From positions 434,001 through 498,000 of the forward strand of contig NZ_JAASQT010000002.1 of the NCBI RefSeq assembly GCF_011761985.1: a DNA stretch of 64,000 nucleotides. Direction: 5' to 3'. Position 1 is the first letter of the stretch; the number at the start of each line of letters is the position of its first letter. The notes beneath the pieces were generated by a model. The model saw nothing but the letters and a program-made list of their open reading frames with translations. It did no database searches and was not told where the DNA came from. The position numbers and the translations under genes are program-made. Shown piece after piece: positions 18,720 through 28,163 of the stretch. The DNA is from Brevundimonas terrae. Its GTDB lineage: Bacteria > Pseudomonadota > Alphaproteobacteria > Caulobacterales > Caulobacteraceae.

Positions 18720-19256
18720 TTGAAAATAATGACCGGTTTCGGGTCTATCAAAAGCATTTGGCGAGCGCCGGAAACCCCCGAGCAGGCCAGGTTGCATGCG
18801 CGTTTGGCGTCGGGCGTACTGGCTGTTTCGGCAATGGCCAGTGCCATCCGTTACTTGCTGACCATTCCGACCAAAACAGAGATGATGGAGCGCATGCGCG
18901 ATGTGCGCGGGCCGGTAACTCTCGAAGAGGCCGGTGTCGATCTGGTGCTGTTCGAGAAACTGGCCGAACTGATGCGCTGGGTCGGGGCCGGTATCACAGG
19001 CTTTACGGTGGTGGTTATGATCGGCCTTGCCGTGTGGCAGTGGAGACGGCCCGGCTGGATTGTTCCGATGATTTTTCTGGTGCTGACACTGGCGGGTATT
19101 GCGCTGGTGCTGTCCGCAATAATGCAGCCCTCCTATCGATCGGCCTTGCTGGATCCGGTTAATCTCTTCAGCTGGGGGCTGAACCTGATACTTGCTCTTG
19201 TCATGATCGCCGCCTATCGCGGGGGTCGGATCTATCACAAGCTCAGGGACGTATAG
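18720..19256 (+). CDS. Membrane protein, unknown function
   Basis: A 178-residue protein with an N-terminal amphipathic segment, a hydrophobic helix near residues 30-48, and three more at about 90-110, 115-135 and 147-165. No known domain was recognised. The TTG at 18720 has GGAG at 8 nt; ATG 18729 is an alternative three codons on. It is followed at 2 nt by the ArsC-like gene, suggesting a shared transcript and coupled translation. Distinct in sequence from the preceding membrane protein. Confidence 0.7.
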   Translation: MKIMTGFGSIKSIWRAPETPEQARLHARLASGVLAVSAMASAIRYLLTIPTKTEMMERMRDVRGPVTLEEAGVDLVLFEKLAELMRWVGAGITGFTVVVMIGLAVWQWRRPGWIVPMIFLVLTLAGIALVLSAIMQPSYRSALLDPVNLFSWGLNLILALVMIAAYRGGRIYHKLRDV

Positions 19257-19258
19257 CC

Positions 19259-19600
19259 GTGACCGTGACCCTCTATCACAATCCCAAATGCTCGACCTCG
19301 CGCAAGGCGCTGGAGCTGTTGCAGGAAAAAGGCATTCAGACCAACGTGGTCGAGTACCTGAAAACCGGATGGACCACAGACGTGCTGGACCGTCTGGCCC
19401 AATCGACAGGTAAGGGCCTTGGCGGCCTTTTGCGGATGCGTGAGGACGAGGCCAAGGCTCTGGTGGCCGATGGTGCGTCCGACGATGCCATCCGTGCGGC
19501 CATGATTGCCAATCCGGTTCTGGTGCAGCGCCCCATTATCGAAACCCCCAAGGGCGCGCGTGTCGGCCGTCCCCTGGAAGACATTCTGGACGTTCTCTGA
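19259..19600 (+). CDS. ArsC-family (glutaredoxin-type arsenate reductase-like) protein
   Basis: A 113-residue ArsC-fold protein. The redox site NPKCSTSR has its Cys at residue 11, and the conserved arm PVLVQRPI carries the family's RP pair. True arsenate reductases of this type use glutathione and glutaredoxin. Many ArsC-like homologs are not in ars operons and have unknown substrates, and no ars genes are nearby. The GTG start lies 2 nt after the upstream stop. A strong terminator follows. Confidence 0.88.
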   Translation: MTVTLYHNPKCSTSRKALELLQEKGIQTNVVEYLKTGWTTDVLDRLAQSTGKGLGGLLRMREDEAKALVADGASDDAIRAAMIANPVLVQRPIIETPKGARVGRPLEDILDVL

Positions 19601-19622
19601 AGAACGGACCGATATCCAAATG

Positions 19623-19652
19623 AAAAGGCCGGACGCGATGTCCGGCCTTTTT
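19623..19652. terminator. Bidirectional intrinsic terminator after the ArsC-like gene
   Basis: A perfect 12-bp stem (19623-19634 with 19640-19651, core AAGGCCGGAC) has a 5-nt loop and a T run. It sits between convergent stops of the ArsC-like gene and tamB and can act on both strands. Confidence 0.9.
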
Positions 19653-19661
19653 GTTTGCGCC

Positions 19662-22600
19662 CTAGTTGCTGGGCTTGCGCCATCTGACCGAGATGATGGC
19701 ATTGCCATCCCCCGCCATGGTCGATGTCACGGCGACATTGTTGCGGACCTGCCATTCCACATTGATGGCCGGACCATCGCGGCCACCGCTCTGGACTTCG
19801 AGGAACAGGTTTTTGCCGATCCGGCGACCGCCCGAGATCATCAGGTCGGTGCCGTCACCGCTGAAGGACAGGCTGTCCAGTTGTGCCAGTTGGCGCAAGC
19901 CCCCCAGCACATCCAGACCGCCACCACCCGCCAGCGACGCGACGCTGGATGCCAGTTGCGCGGCCTCGATGGCCGACAACTGTGTGACCGAACGGCCGAA
20001 CAGCACGCGGGCGAGGATTTCGTCCTGCGGCAGTTCCGGCTCGGACGTCAGCTCGATACGCGGCAGGGCGGCAGTGCCCGTCACATTGATAACGGCGGTG
20101 ATGTCGGCATCCTCGCGGCGGGCCGACAGGTTCAGGCGGATGCGCTCGGGCGAGGTATCCAGTGTGGCATAGCCTGACGGGTCAAAGCTGAAACGCTTGC
20201 CGCCAAACTCGTAGGTACCACGCACCACCTCGGCACGACCGTTCAGGCGCGGCGAAGTCAGCGAGCCTTGAATGGTGGCGTTGGAGCTGAGCATCAGGTC
20301 CAGCCCGCGACCGCGCACCATGATGCTGTCGGCATTCAGGGTCACGTTCACACGCACAGGTGTGCGTCCCAGTTGCGAGAAGGTCGAACCGGGGGCAGGG
20401 GCCGCCGTCGTATTGGTGGCCGGTCGTGCCGCCGCCTGATGGCGTGGGCCAAGATGGGCCGGACGATTATACTCGATCACGTCCATCCGCGTGATGCCTG
20501 TGCTGGGCGGGAAGGTCGGGCTGATCTCGGCGCTGTTCACGTCCAGACGGCCGGTCAGGTTGATGACCGAGCCATTATGCAGGGCATTGATCTTGCCCGA
20601 TGCGACAATGGTTGCGGTTTCCGAACGGACGATACGGAAATTGTTCAGGTCCAGCGTCAGGCCGCCGCTGCTGATGCGGGCATCACGGGCATTGGGGGCC
20701 TGCCAGCCTTCGCAGGGCGGCAGTTCGGATTCGACGCGGGTCTGGCGGTATCCGGTACGCAGGGCGACATAGCCGTATCCGCACAGTGTGCCGTCGTTGA
20801 AGTCGTTGCCGCTCAGATGCTGGACTGTGATGCCGTTATTGGAGGCATGGGCATCCAGATTAAGCTTACGGATCAGGGCACCGGTGGCCACATCCTCGAA
20901 TGTGCCGTCACGCAGATGGATGGCACCGTCAATGGACGGGGTCTGGGGCGTGCCGCCGATGGTCAGGGCGGTGGTAAGGCGTCCCGACATCTTGCGGTCC
21001 AGACCGTCAAACAGGTTCCACAGCGGGCCGATCTGTCCATTGGTCTGGACGGTGCCGGACAGCGGGCCGGCCATATTGACGCCCAGACCGAACAGCGAAC
21101 CCGTATTGGTGACGGGCACATTCACATCGACATTGCTGGCATTCGGGGTCGAACTCGCATTGTTCAGCAGCGGGCTGTTGACCTGAAGCTTCAGCGTGTT
21201 GGCATCCAGCGTGGCCTGTACATTCAGGTCAACACTGGGGGCATTGCTGCCTTCGGCGTCACTGGTCGCAAGGTTGTCGAGTTTCAGGTTGCGCGTCGTG
21301 CCGCTCAGATATTGACCGGCATCGCCAACCAGCACCTCGCCACTGATATTGCCGCGCATATCCGGCACCAGCAGCGATATCGGCAAGCCGTCCAGATCGG
21401 CATGCAGGTGCCAGCTATGGTTGTCATGACCGAGGCCCGAACGCGCGCCATCCTTGGCCGTCACATGCACGACACGCGCACCCGCCGCATTGGTCAGCGG
21501 CAGGTCGGCATAGACACGGTCCTTGTTGATACGGACATAGGCCGGGGTGGCGGCGCGCAGGGTCTGGCCGCGCAGGGTCACGGCACCGACAGGATAGAAG
21601 CTGTGCTGCTCGCCCGCATTTTCGTAGATCAGGCTGCCATTATATTGCACCGGCAAGGCACCGCCGATGGCGATATTGAGGGTCGTCAACTCAAGGCGTT
21701 CCAGCGAGCCGGTACCCGCCACATCCACAGTATTGATCGGGATGTTGACGCCCGCGATACGCAGGTTGCGTCCACGGATATTGATGGCGCTAGGCTCGTT
21801 TTCGACCATTTTAACGGTGCCATCCAGCCAGCCGGACTGAACCAGTGCCCCCGGACGGGCCGAGACACGCAGATCGGCTCTGGACGGGGTGGAACCTGTC
21901 AGGGTGACGGAACCGGCGGCACGGACACCGCCCGCATTCACGTTCAGATCACTGAGGCGGATACCGTCGGGAATGAAGCTGTAGAAGCTGCGGGCATAGG
22001 CGGCATGGCCACCCATGGTGCCGCGCAGATCGACAAAGCCGTTGGTGTTGTTGGGGTGGGGGCGCTTGCTGTAATTGACCGCCAGCATGGCGTTATCCAG
22101 CGACACATTGTCGGCCAGACGGATCTGCTGGAAGTCCGAGCGCAGGTTGACGACCGGATAGTTCAAGCTGCCGGTCAGGGCCCCAGAACCACGGATGGCT
22201 TCAGGAATGGAGATCGGGCCGATCAGGAACTCGCCCGCTGCATTCCAGTTGAGTTTCAGCGCCAGATTGCCGTTGTTGAACTGGCCCATAGCGTTGACGA
22301 AGGTGTTCTTGTCGCCATCCAGACGGCCCTGCGTCACGGACACGACGCCTTGATTCAGGCTACCCGCCAGTTTGAGTTTGGGACGTTCACCCAGCAGGCG
22401 GTCCGCCTCGGCAAAGCCGGTTTTGACGCGGTTGCCGGTACCGTCCAGTGACAGGCTCCAAGGCGCACGGGCGCGCGGGGAATTGGCCGAGATACGGGCA
22501 TTAAACGCGCCCTTGGCCTCGGGCGACAGGCGCGACAGGTCTTTGAGGACAATATCGCCGTCGAACTTCAGGCCACCGGCCAGATTGCGTCCGCCCGATC

Positions 22601-24071
22601 CGGTCAGGCTGGCGGCCTGACCTTGCAGGTCGACCTTACGCAGCAGGATCGCGCCATCTTTGAGCATGGAGACAGACAGGTCGAGCGCCGGAGCCGATCC
22701 CATCAGGCCACCGATCATGCCGTCAGTCGAAGCGCCCGCCGCACGAAGCTGGCCTTGCAGGTTGTACTCGCCGCGCGCCGCGGACAGCTCCACCGGACCC
22801 GACAGTCGGGCCATGCGGTATTCGGCGGCTTCGGCATTCTCTGCGGCCAGATTGCCCTTTAGGGTGAAGTCCTTGGCGTCGCCACTGAAAACACCCTCGA
22901 AACGGGTTGCATCAGCCAGCTTGATGCCCGCCAGGCGCGACAATGAAGGCGTCTCGACTTTCAGGGCGATATTCTCGGCCTTCATCCCGCCCTTGGTCAG
23001 GATCGTACCCGAGGCCGAAGAGTTGATATTGTCGGCAATCAGTTGCCAGCCAATATTTTGCGCGCCTTCGCGATTTTTCACGGGGAAGGCAGCAAAGCCG
23101 ATACGCGCCGTGCGCCCGATGCGGTCGATGAACGGAGCCAGCAGGTCCGAACCCGAGAAATCCATATAGCCGGACAGGCGCGAGCCTTCCTCGGCAAAGC
23201 GTCCCTTGACGCTGAGCGGGGTAAAGGCACCGGTCTTCATGACGATATCGGCGCGGTTGCCATCCACCACGGCGACCGCCGAGAAGGGCACATCCGGCGA
23301 ATAGCCCATTGCACCGGCCAGAGGACCGCCCATGGCTTCCTGTGCCTGAAGGTTCAGGCGCAGTTCTTCGGGCTTGTCGCTAAAGGTTGCGGCCAGTTTC
23401 AGGAAATCGCCCGGACGGCTGAGGCTCAGCGCATCGACATTGGCCGTCTTGGCCCCGTTGCGCGGAATATTGGCATCACCCGCAAGACGCCAGTGACCAT
23501 ATTCCTTGGAGAAGTCCTCCATCAGGTGAATGTCGGTGGCGAACTTGTCGATATCCACGCTGATAGGCATGGGGCCGCCGGGCTCGGTCGGCGGCTCCAG
23601 CACAGGACGGCGCAGCACATTGATGCTCTTGGCGGTGATTTCGTCGGCGTGGAAACGGCGCATGACCAGTGGCCAGAACGACCAGTCCACGCGCACGTCT
23701 TCGGCGGTCAGCCACGCCCCGTTGATGTCGGTGACGGTGATCTTGGCGATGGTGAAATCGTCAAACAGGTCGCCTTTGACGCCCTCGACATTGATGGCCC
23801 CGTAACGACCGATCTTTTTGCCTGCAATAAAGCTGGTGACCAGTTCGCGACCGGCATCGGACAACAGGTAATAGCGCCCGCCAATGAGGGCGACCACGCC
23901 CACACCCACCAGCGCCCCGATACCGATCCCCGAAAAGACGGCGACAGTACGCAAAAGCGAGCGTTTGCGGCGACGCTTTTTCGCGCGCTCGGCAGGAGCC
24001 TGTTCTTCGGAAGTCGCGGCTTCGTGTTCAGGTAGGTTTTCAGGTTCGGGCGAAGAGGGCGTTTCGGTCAA
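19662..24071 (-). CDS. tamB: Translocation and assembly module protein TamB
   Basis: A 1469-residue TamB/AsmA-like protein. There is a short acidic cytoplasmic N terminus, a basic stretch (KKRRRKRS), one membrane helix near residues 45-68, then a very long beta-rich periplasmic body that forms a lipid-conducting groove in the family. It ends in the DUF490 domain (FGRSVTQLSAIEAAQLASS, then VQWEVRNNVAV-type strands). With TamA it bridges the envelope for outer-membrane protein or phospholipid transport. The TTG start overlaps the tamA stop as TTGA, so translation is coupled. Length is close to the usual for alphaproteobacteria. Confidence 0.95.
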   Translation of the reverse strand: MTETPSSPEPENLPEHEAATSEEQAPAERAKKRRRKRSLLRTVAVFSGIGIGALVGVGVVALIGGRYYLLSDAGRELVTSFIAGKKIGRYGAINVEGVKGDLFDDFTIAKITVTDINGAWLTAEDVRVDWSFWPLVMRRFHADEITAKSINVLRRPVLEPPTEPGGPMPISVDIDKFATDIHLMEDFSKEYGHWRLAGDANIPRNGAKTANVDALSLSRPGDFLKLAATFSDKPEELRLNLQAQEAMGGPLAGAMGYSPDVPFSAVAVVDGNRADIVMKTGAFTPLSVKGRFAEEGSRLSGYMDFSGSDLLAPFIDRIGRTARIGFAAFPVKNREGAQNIGWQLIADNINSSASGTILTKGGMKAENIALKVETPSLSRLAGIKLADATRFEGVFSGDAKDFTLKGNLAAENAEAAEYRMARLSGPVELSAARGEYNLQGQLRAAGASTDGMIGGLMGSAPALDLSVSMLKDGAILLRKVDLQGQAASLTGSGGRNLAGGLKFDGDIVLKDLSRLSPEAKGAFNARISANSPRARAPWSLSLDGTGNRVKTGFAEADRLLGERPKLKLAGSLNQGVVSVTQGRLDGDKNTFVNAMGQFNNGNLALKLNWNAAGEFLIGPISIPEAIRGSGALTGSLNYPVVNLRSDFQQIRLADNVSLDNAMLAVNYSKRPHPNNTNGFVDLRGTMGGHAAYARSFYSFIPDGIRLSDLNVNAGGVRAAGSVTLTGSTPSRADLRVSARPGALVQSGWLDGTVKMVENEPSAINIRGRNLRIAGVNIPINTVDVAGTGSLERLELTTLNIAIGGALPVQYNGSLIYENAGEQHSFYPVGAVTLRGQTLRAATPAYVRINKDRVYADLPLTNAAGARVVHVTAKDGARSGLGHDNHSWHLHADLDGLPISLLVPDMRGNISGEVLVGDAGQYLSGTTRNLKLDNLATSDAEGSNAPSVDLNVQATLDANTLKLQVNSPLLNNASSTPNASNVDVNVPVTNTGSLFGLGVNMAGPLSGTVQTNGQIGPLWNLFDGLDRKMSGRLTTALTIGGTPQTPSIDGAIHLRDGTFEDVATGALIRKLNLDAHASNNGITVQHLSGNDFNDGTLCGYGYVALRTGYRQTRVESELPPCEGWQAPNARDARISSGGLTLDLNNFRIVRSETATIVASGKINALHNGSVINLTGRLDVNSAEISPTFPPSTGITRMDVIEYNRPAHLGPRHQAAARPATNTTAAPAPGSTFSQLGRTPVRVNVTLNADSIMVRGRGLDLMLSSNATIQGSLTSPRLNGRAEVVRGTYEFGGKRFSFDPSGYATLDTSPERIRLNLSARREDADITAVINVTGTAALPRIELTSEPELPQDEILARVLFGRSVTQLSAIEAAQLASSVASLAGGGGLDVLGGLRQLAQLDSLSFSGDGTDLMISGGRRIGKNLFLEVQSGGRDGPAINVEWQVRNNVAVTSTMAGDGNAIISVRWRKPSN

Positions 24072-26509
24072 AACGACTGGCCGATGCTGATATAGAGTTG
24101 GAAGTCGGAGTCACCTTCACGCTTGTTCAGCGGGAAGGCAACATCGGCGCGGATCGGGCCGAACGGCAATTTATAACGAACACCCACACCGGCACCGTAT
24201 CGCATATTGCTCAGGTTGGGGGTGGCCTCGAAGCCGACAGCACCGGCATCGATAAAGGCCACGGCCTGCCAGTTGTCACGGACGTCGCGGCGCACCTCGA
24301 ACGAGGCTTCAAACAGGCCAAGGCCACCGCGCGGTGTATTGTCGGGCAGGCGCGGGTTGATGCTCTGATAGGAGTAACCGCGCACCGATCCGCCGCCACC
24401 GGAATACATCAGGCGGGACGACGGGATAATCAGTTCGTCGCCCCCGACGATAGAGCCGACTTTGACGCGACCGGCCAGAACCGTGGCATCATTCTCGCCC
24501 AGTCCGTAATAGGCACTGGCATCGCCCACAGTCCGCAGGAAGAAGACGGTGTCTTCACCCGTCACGGCGGTAGGTTGCACCGACAGGCTGGCTTTCCAGC
24601 CCTGGGTCGGGTCCAGCGGATCATTGGACTGGTCGGTACGCATGGCGCCGCGCAGGGTCACAATGGCCAGATCGCGATCCAGATTGAGCGCCTGCTGGGT
24701 GATCGGATCATAGCGCACCTCGGCATAGCGGCCGGTATCCAGACCCAGCCCGACCGAGGCCCACCATTTTTCACCACGACGTTCGGAAACATCGGCGTCG
24801 AATGTCAGGGCCTGACGTTCATAGGCATCGGTGATTTCGTTGACGACAAAGGCGCTGGCCGAAATCGTGCGTCCGCGCTTGCGGAAGTGGGGGCGCGTCC
24901 AGTCCAGACCGATCCGGCTGTCGATATCGGCCACACGCAGGATATAGCGCAGGGTATCGGCGCGTCCGAAGCGGTTGAACTGGCTCTGCATCAGATCAAT
25001 ACCGACGCCGTCCAGCGTGGCATAGGAAAGACCCGCTTCAAGCAGCTTCTTGTCACGATCGACAAGCTGGACCTGAACCTCGCGCAGTGCGCCCTCATCG
25101 GGGGTGTTGTTGCGGACCGGACCGGCGACGCCGTTCTCGATGGTCTGGATACGCATGGGCTGGCGTTCCAGATTGACCGAAACAGAGTTGTAGACACCCG
25201 TATCCGACAGGTCTTTTTCCAGACGGTTCAGCAGCTCTGGCGAATAGATGTCACCCTCTTTCCACGTCACCAGCGACTGCACGAACTGCGGACGTGTGCG
25301 TGTCTTGGGTGGTTCGTCGGCATCGGGAGCGGTACGAGCCGTGGACTGGTCCTCTTGTGTCTCGCCGGTGGATTCTTCGCGCGGCGCAGAGGCATTTCGT
25401 GCGGAAGGGGTGCTTTCCGTACCCAGCAGCAAAACGTCTTCTTTCAGGCGAACCAGTTGGCCCGCCTGAATGACAAAGTGAGGAATGGCGACATTGCCCG
25501 CATGGCCGGCATAGCGCTGACTTTCCGGCACCAGAATGGGGGTCAGGGGCACAGTGGCCTCAGGATCAGTACCGGTTGGCTGTTCGCCGTTCGAAGCTTC
25601 AGAGCCGTCGCTGGCGGACTGCGGGGGCGGTGTGGAACCGATCAGTTCCTCGTGCAGGCGGTCAGCCAGAGTGGCGATGGTTTCATTGCCGGGTGTGGTG
25701 GCCTCGGCATCTGCTGACGGGACGTCCAGAACCTCGCCGGTTTCGGGGTCGATCCGCGAAGCTGGCGAATCCGGGCGAAGATCGGGGTGGATGACATGGA
25801 CTTGGCGAGGGTGGGCGCGGGCATCGGCAAAGCCGTCTTCGCGCAGGGCACGCAGGATACGGGATTCTGCGCTGATAATGTCCTCGGCACGGGCCGGTTT
25901 GCCTTCCAGCTGGATGGCCTTACGGGCATCTGCCACCACATCGCGGGCCTCGTTGCGGCCTTCAGCCAGCCGCACGGGCGGCGCGGCATCGAAGACGCGC
26001 GTGTCATAGGTCACGGTGCGGTTGCTGTCGGGATCGTTTGGCGGCGCGATATCGCTGGCCGTTGACGGCGGGGCGTTGGCTTCGTCAGCGAGACTGGCAG
26101 GACGGTTGGTGATGTTCACCAGCAAGAGGCTGTCCGACCATTCGATCGTCGGATCAGACACCGTAAAGCGCGTACCGGGATTGATGCAGAGCCGAGGCGG
26201 CGCATTGGTATTGCTGGCATCGTTCAGGCTGACATAGCCGCCATAATAGCCTTCCGAGCGCAGAAGCTCGGTGGCCAGTTCGATGGCGCGTTCGGCAGAG
26301 GCACGTCTGCGCGATGCCGTTGCCAGTTCGTTGCCGCCGGCTTCGCCAATGGCTTGACGCAGGCGGTCGTCCAGATCGCCATAATTGGTTTTGTCCGGCG
26401 TACAGAATTCGAAAGTGGCCCGCGCCTGTTCGGCAAACGACGGCGTTGCGGATGCGATCAGGGCGCAGGCTGCGACGCTGGAAAATAGAAAGCCGTGGCG
26501 AGCGGTCAA
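24068..26509 (-). CDS. tamA: TamA, BamA-family outer-membrane assembly protein
   Basis: An 813-residue Omp85 protein with a signal peptide (cleavage after SFA, about residue 26), POTRA-like segments, and a C-terminal 16-strand barrel domain from about residue 485. The barrel shows SGGGGSVRGYSYQ, the family loop-6 VRGY motif, and closes with QLYISIGQSF. The N-terminal half is unusually long: Ser/Thr/Pro/Glu-rich stretches at about 138-176, 245-330 and 364-405 interrupt the POTRA region. The TTG start has GAAGG upstream at a good distance. Partner of TamB encoded directly downstream. Confidence 0.94.
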   Translation of the reverse strand: MTARHGFLFSSVAACALIASATPSFAEQARATFEFCTPDKTNYGDLDDRLRQAIGEAGGNELATASRRRASAERAIELATELLRSEGYYGGYVSLNDASNTNAPPRLCINPGTRFTVSDPTIEWSDSLLLVNITNRPASLADEANAPPSTASDIAPPNDPDSNRTVTYDTRVFDAAPPVRLAEGRNEARDVVADARKAIQLEGKPARAEDIISAESRILRALREDGFADARAHPRQVHVIHPDLRPDSPASRIDPETGEVLDVPSADAEATTPGNETIATLADRLHEELIGSTPPPQSASDGSEASNGEQPTGTDPEATVPLTPILVPESQRYAGHAGNVAIPHFVIQAGQLVRLKEDVLLLGTESTPSARNASAPREESTGETQEDQSTARTAPDADEPPKTRTRPQFVQSLVTWKEGDIYSPELLNRLEKDLSDTGVYNSVSVNLERQPMRIQTIENGVAGPVRNNTPDEGALREVQVQLVDRDKKLLEAGLSYATLDGVGIDLMQSQFNRFGRADTLRYILRVADIDSRIGLDWTRPHFRKRGRTISASAFVVNEITDAYERQALTFDADVSERRGEKWWASVGLGLDTGRYAEVRYDPITQQALNLDRDLAIVTLRGAMRTDQSNDPLDPTQGWKASLSVQPTAVTGEDTVFFLRTVGDASAYYGLGENDATVLAGRVKVGSIVGGDELIIPSSRLMYSGGGGSVRGYSYQSINPRLPDNTPRGGLGLFEASFEVRRDVRDNWQAVAFIDAGAVGFEATPNLSNMRYGAGVGVRYKLPFGPIRADVAFPLNKREGDSDFQLYISIGQSF

Positions 26510-26624
26510 AATAAGTCCTTCCCAAGGGGAGCCCGATGAGAAGTGACGTCGGTGACTTTCTCGGGCAGCGGGAACAAGTGCAGGCGAAGGAGGCTAGCTT
26601 GAAAAGCAGCCTCCGGTCCCGAGA

Positions 26625-26906
26625 TTAATAGAAGAGGGTTTCGCTTTCAGGCTGCACCGACTCTTCGGAGCTTTGAACCGCTGGCGGCAGGGTTTCGGTC
26701 GGTGCCGTATCCGCTGTCTCGGCAGGGGCTTCGGCAACAACCGGTGCTGCTTCTTCCTCGGCGGCGGGCGCGGCGTCTTCGACCTGTTCGACTTCCATGA
26801 CGGCCGAGTCAGACGAGTCATAGGAGTTGTCGCAACCTGAAAGGATCAGGCCGCCAGCGAGGGCCAGGGCGATGGAGGCGGTGGTGTAGGACTTGCGAAT
26901 GGTCAT
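26625..26906 (-). CDS. Small acidic lipoprotein, unknown function
   Basis: A 93-residue protein with a lipoprotein signal peptide: basic start, hydrophobic core, lipobox LSGC with Cys25. The mature part is low-complexity and very acidic (runs of Ala, Glu, Pro, Val), with no fold recognised. Start ATG 26906 is chosen because the signal begins there; a longer frame to 26954 is unsupported. It lies upstream of tamA in the same direction, but about 115 nt separate them. It may be an outer-membrane-anchored disordered spacer protein. Confidence 0.7.
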   Translation of the reverse strand: MTIRKSYTTASIALALAGGLILSGCDNSYDSSDSAVMEVEQVEDAAPAAEEEAAPVVAEAPAETADTAPTETLPPAVQSSEESVQPESETLFY

Positions 26907-27357
26907 GGTGTTCTCGAAGATTTCCAGCGCCGGTGAAGTCAGGGCTCCCAGCATATTGATACGCTACATAAACCGTTGCCGATGAACCGCCTGTGAATCA
27001 CAGACTTGCTAGCGCAATGCGAGATGCATGGGGCATGGTTTCTCGTAACCTTTTGTATCGTTGAAACCCCGAAGGGAATCTTAAGTCGGGTTGAAACACG
27101 AATCGATCCGTAGAGATTTCAACGTCTTATGAAAGGCAAAAAGGGCGTTCTGGTTCCATTGGCGGTGTTTCAAATGGCAAAAACAGACGGAATTCATGTC
27201 TGAAGTCGACAAAATACGATTTATTTCATGAAAACAGCACTTCCGCACAAACTGGCCCTTGACCTTCGGGGCGGAATACAACAAAAACCGCCCTCACACG
27301 GAGCGGTCGCCCACGGGGCTTCCCCAAGCGGCAGCTAAGTGTTTGATTTCGCAGTGT
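26907..27357. other. Intergenic stretch with no gene recognised
   Basis: About 450 bases between the acidic lipoprotein and tRNA-Lys. No open frame with convincing composition, no repeat family and no hairpin strong enough to call a terminator was seen. The sequence is less GC-rich than its neighbours and should contain the lipoprotein promoter (minus strand) and the tRNA promoter (plus strand). A small RNA cannot be excluded. Confidence 0.5.
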
Positions 27358-27434
27358 GCGCCCCTAGCTCAGTTGGTTAGAGCATCTGACTTTTAATCAG
27401 AGGGTCCCCGGTTCGAGCCCGGGGGGGCGTACCA
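27358..27434 (+). tRNA. tRNA-Lys (anticodon UUU)
   Basis: A complete 77-nt cloverleaf. The acceptor is GCGCCCC with GGGGCGT (a G-U at the first pair), the D arm GCTC/GAGC, the anticodon arm TCTGA-CTTTTAA-TCAGA with anticodon TTT, and the T arm CCCGG-TTCGAGC-CCGGG, then discriminator A and an encoded CCA. The T-loop TTCGAGC and D-loop AGTTGGTTA are standard. UUU reads both AAA and AAG. The matching class I synthetase lies 6 kb downstream. Confidence 0.97.
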
Positions 27435-27557
27435 CTGCGAAAATCACTTTCCCCGACATTTGAATAAGCTATGCCTCACATTGTTGCGTGCGCGACGGTG
27501 TGATTGTTTGCGTCTACAAAGATGGAACATCCTTCGCGGGGAGCGGTTAGCTTGACT

Positions 27558-28127
27558 ATGAAAACAACATCCATCGCCACACTGGCTCTGGCGGGTATTG
27601 CGCTTGCGGGCTGCAGCACCCTGTCAGAGACGTCTTCGTCTGCGACCTCGTCGGCCTCCAGAGGGGTCGAACAGGTCAATTCGGGCCTCGGCAGTGCCTT
27701 GCAGGCCCCGCTGGAAGACCTGAACCTCGTGCGTCAGGAAATACCGGCTGTTCTGAACGAGGCTGCGACTTCGCCCTACAGCGTTCAGGGCATGGGGACT
27801 TGTTCTGCCATTGCCACCGAGATCGGGCGTCTGGACGAGGCTTTGGGCCCTGATCTGGATGCCCCTGCCACGACCGAAGAAACAGACGTCGGTGACAAGG
27901 CCGCCGATGCCGCAGCCGATGCGACACTGGATGCGGTTCGTAGCACCGTGACGGACTTTATTCCGGCCCGCTCGTGGGTGCGCCGCCTGACGGGTGCGCA
28001 TCGCCATAGTCAGGAAGTTCAGGCCGCTGTTCGCGCGGGCTTGCAACGCCGCGCGTTCCTGAAGGGGGTGGGGCAGCAAAAGAACTGCGCCCCGCCAGCG
28101 GCCCCTACGGGCTATCGGAAGCACTAA
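27558..28127 (+). CDS. Putative lipoprotein, unknown function
   Basis: A 189-residue protein with a lipoprotein signal (lipobox LAGC, Cys19), a Ser/Thr-rich linker, then a mostly helical Ala-rich body. The segment RSTVTDFIPARSWVRRLTGAHRHSQE resembles a conserved block of small proteobacterial envelope proteins, but I cannot name the family. Cys residues in GTCSAIA and NCAPP could pair. ATG 27558 is preferred; a TTG two codons earlier is an alternative. A terminator follows directly. Confidence 0.75.
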   Translation: MKTTSIATLALAGIALAGCSTLSETSSSATSSASRGVEQVNSGLGSALQAPLEDLNLVRQEIPAVLNEAATSPYSVQGMGTCSAIATEIGRLDEALGPDLDAPATTEETDVGDKAADAAADATLDAVRSTVTDFIPARSWVRRLTGAHRHSQEVQAAVRAGLQRRAFLKGVGQQKNCAPPAAPTGYRKH

Positions 28128-28130
28128 TGC

Positions 28131-28161
28131 AAAACGGGGAGCCGATGGCTCCCCGTTTTTT
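28131..28161. terminator. Bidirectional intrinsic terminator between the lipoprotein gene and tgt
   Basis: A perfect 13-bp stem (28131-28143 with 28147-28159) has the 3-nt loop GAT, A run on one side and T run on the other. It separates convergent stops. Confidence 0.92.
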
Positions 28162-28163
28162 AT

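Noticed and set aside
20268-22451. Long plus-strand open frame opposite tamB
   Set aside because: Same shadow effect; TamB on the minus strand has family features, while this frame is low-quality His/Arg/Gln-rich sequence.
27081-27284. Minus-strand open frame of 67 residues in the gap before tRNA-Lys
   Set aside because: Composition is not protein-like and nothing precedes it that would drive translation.
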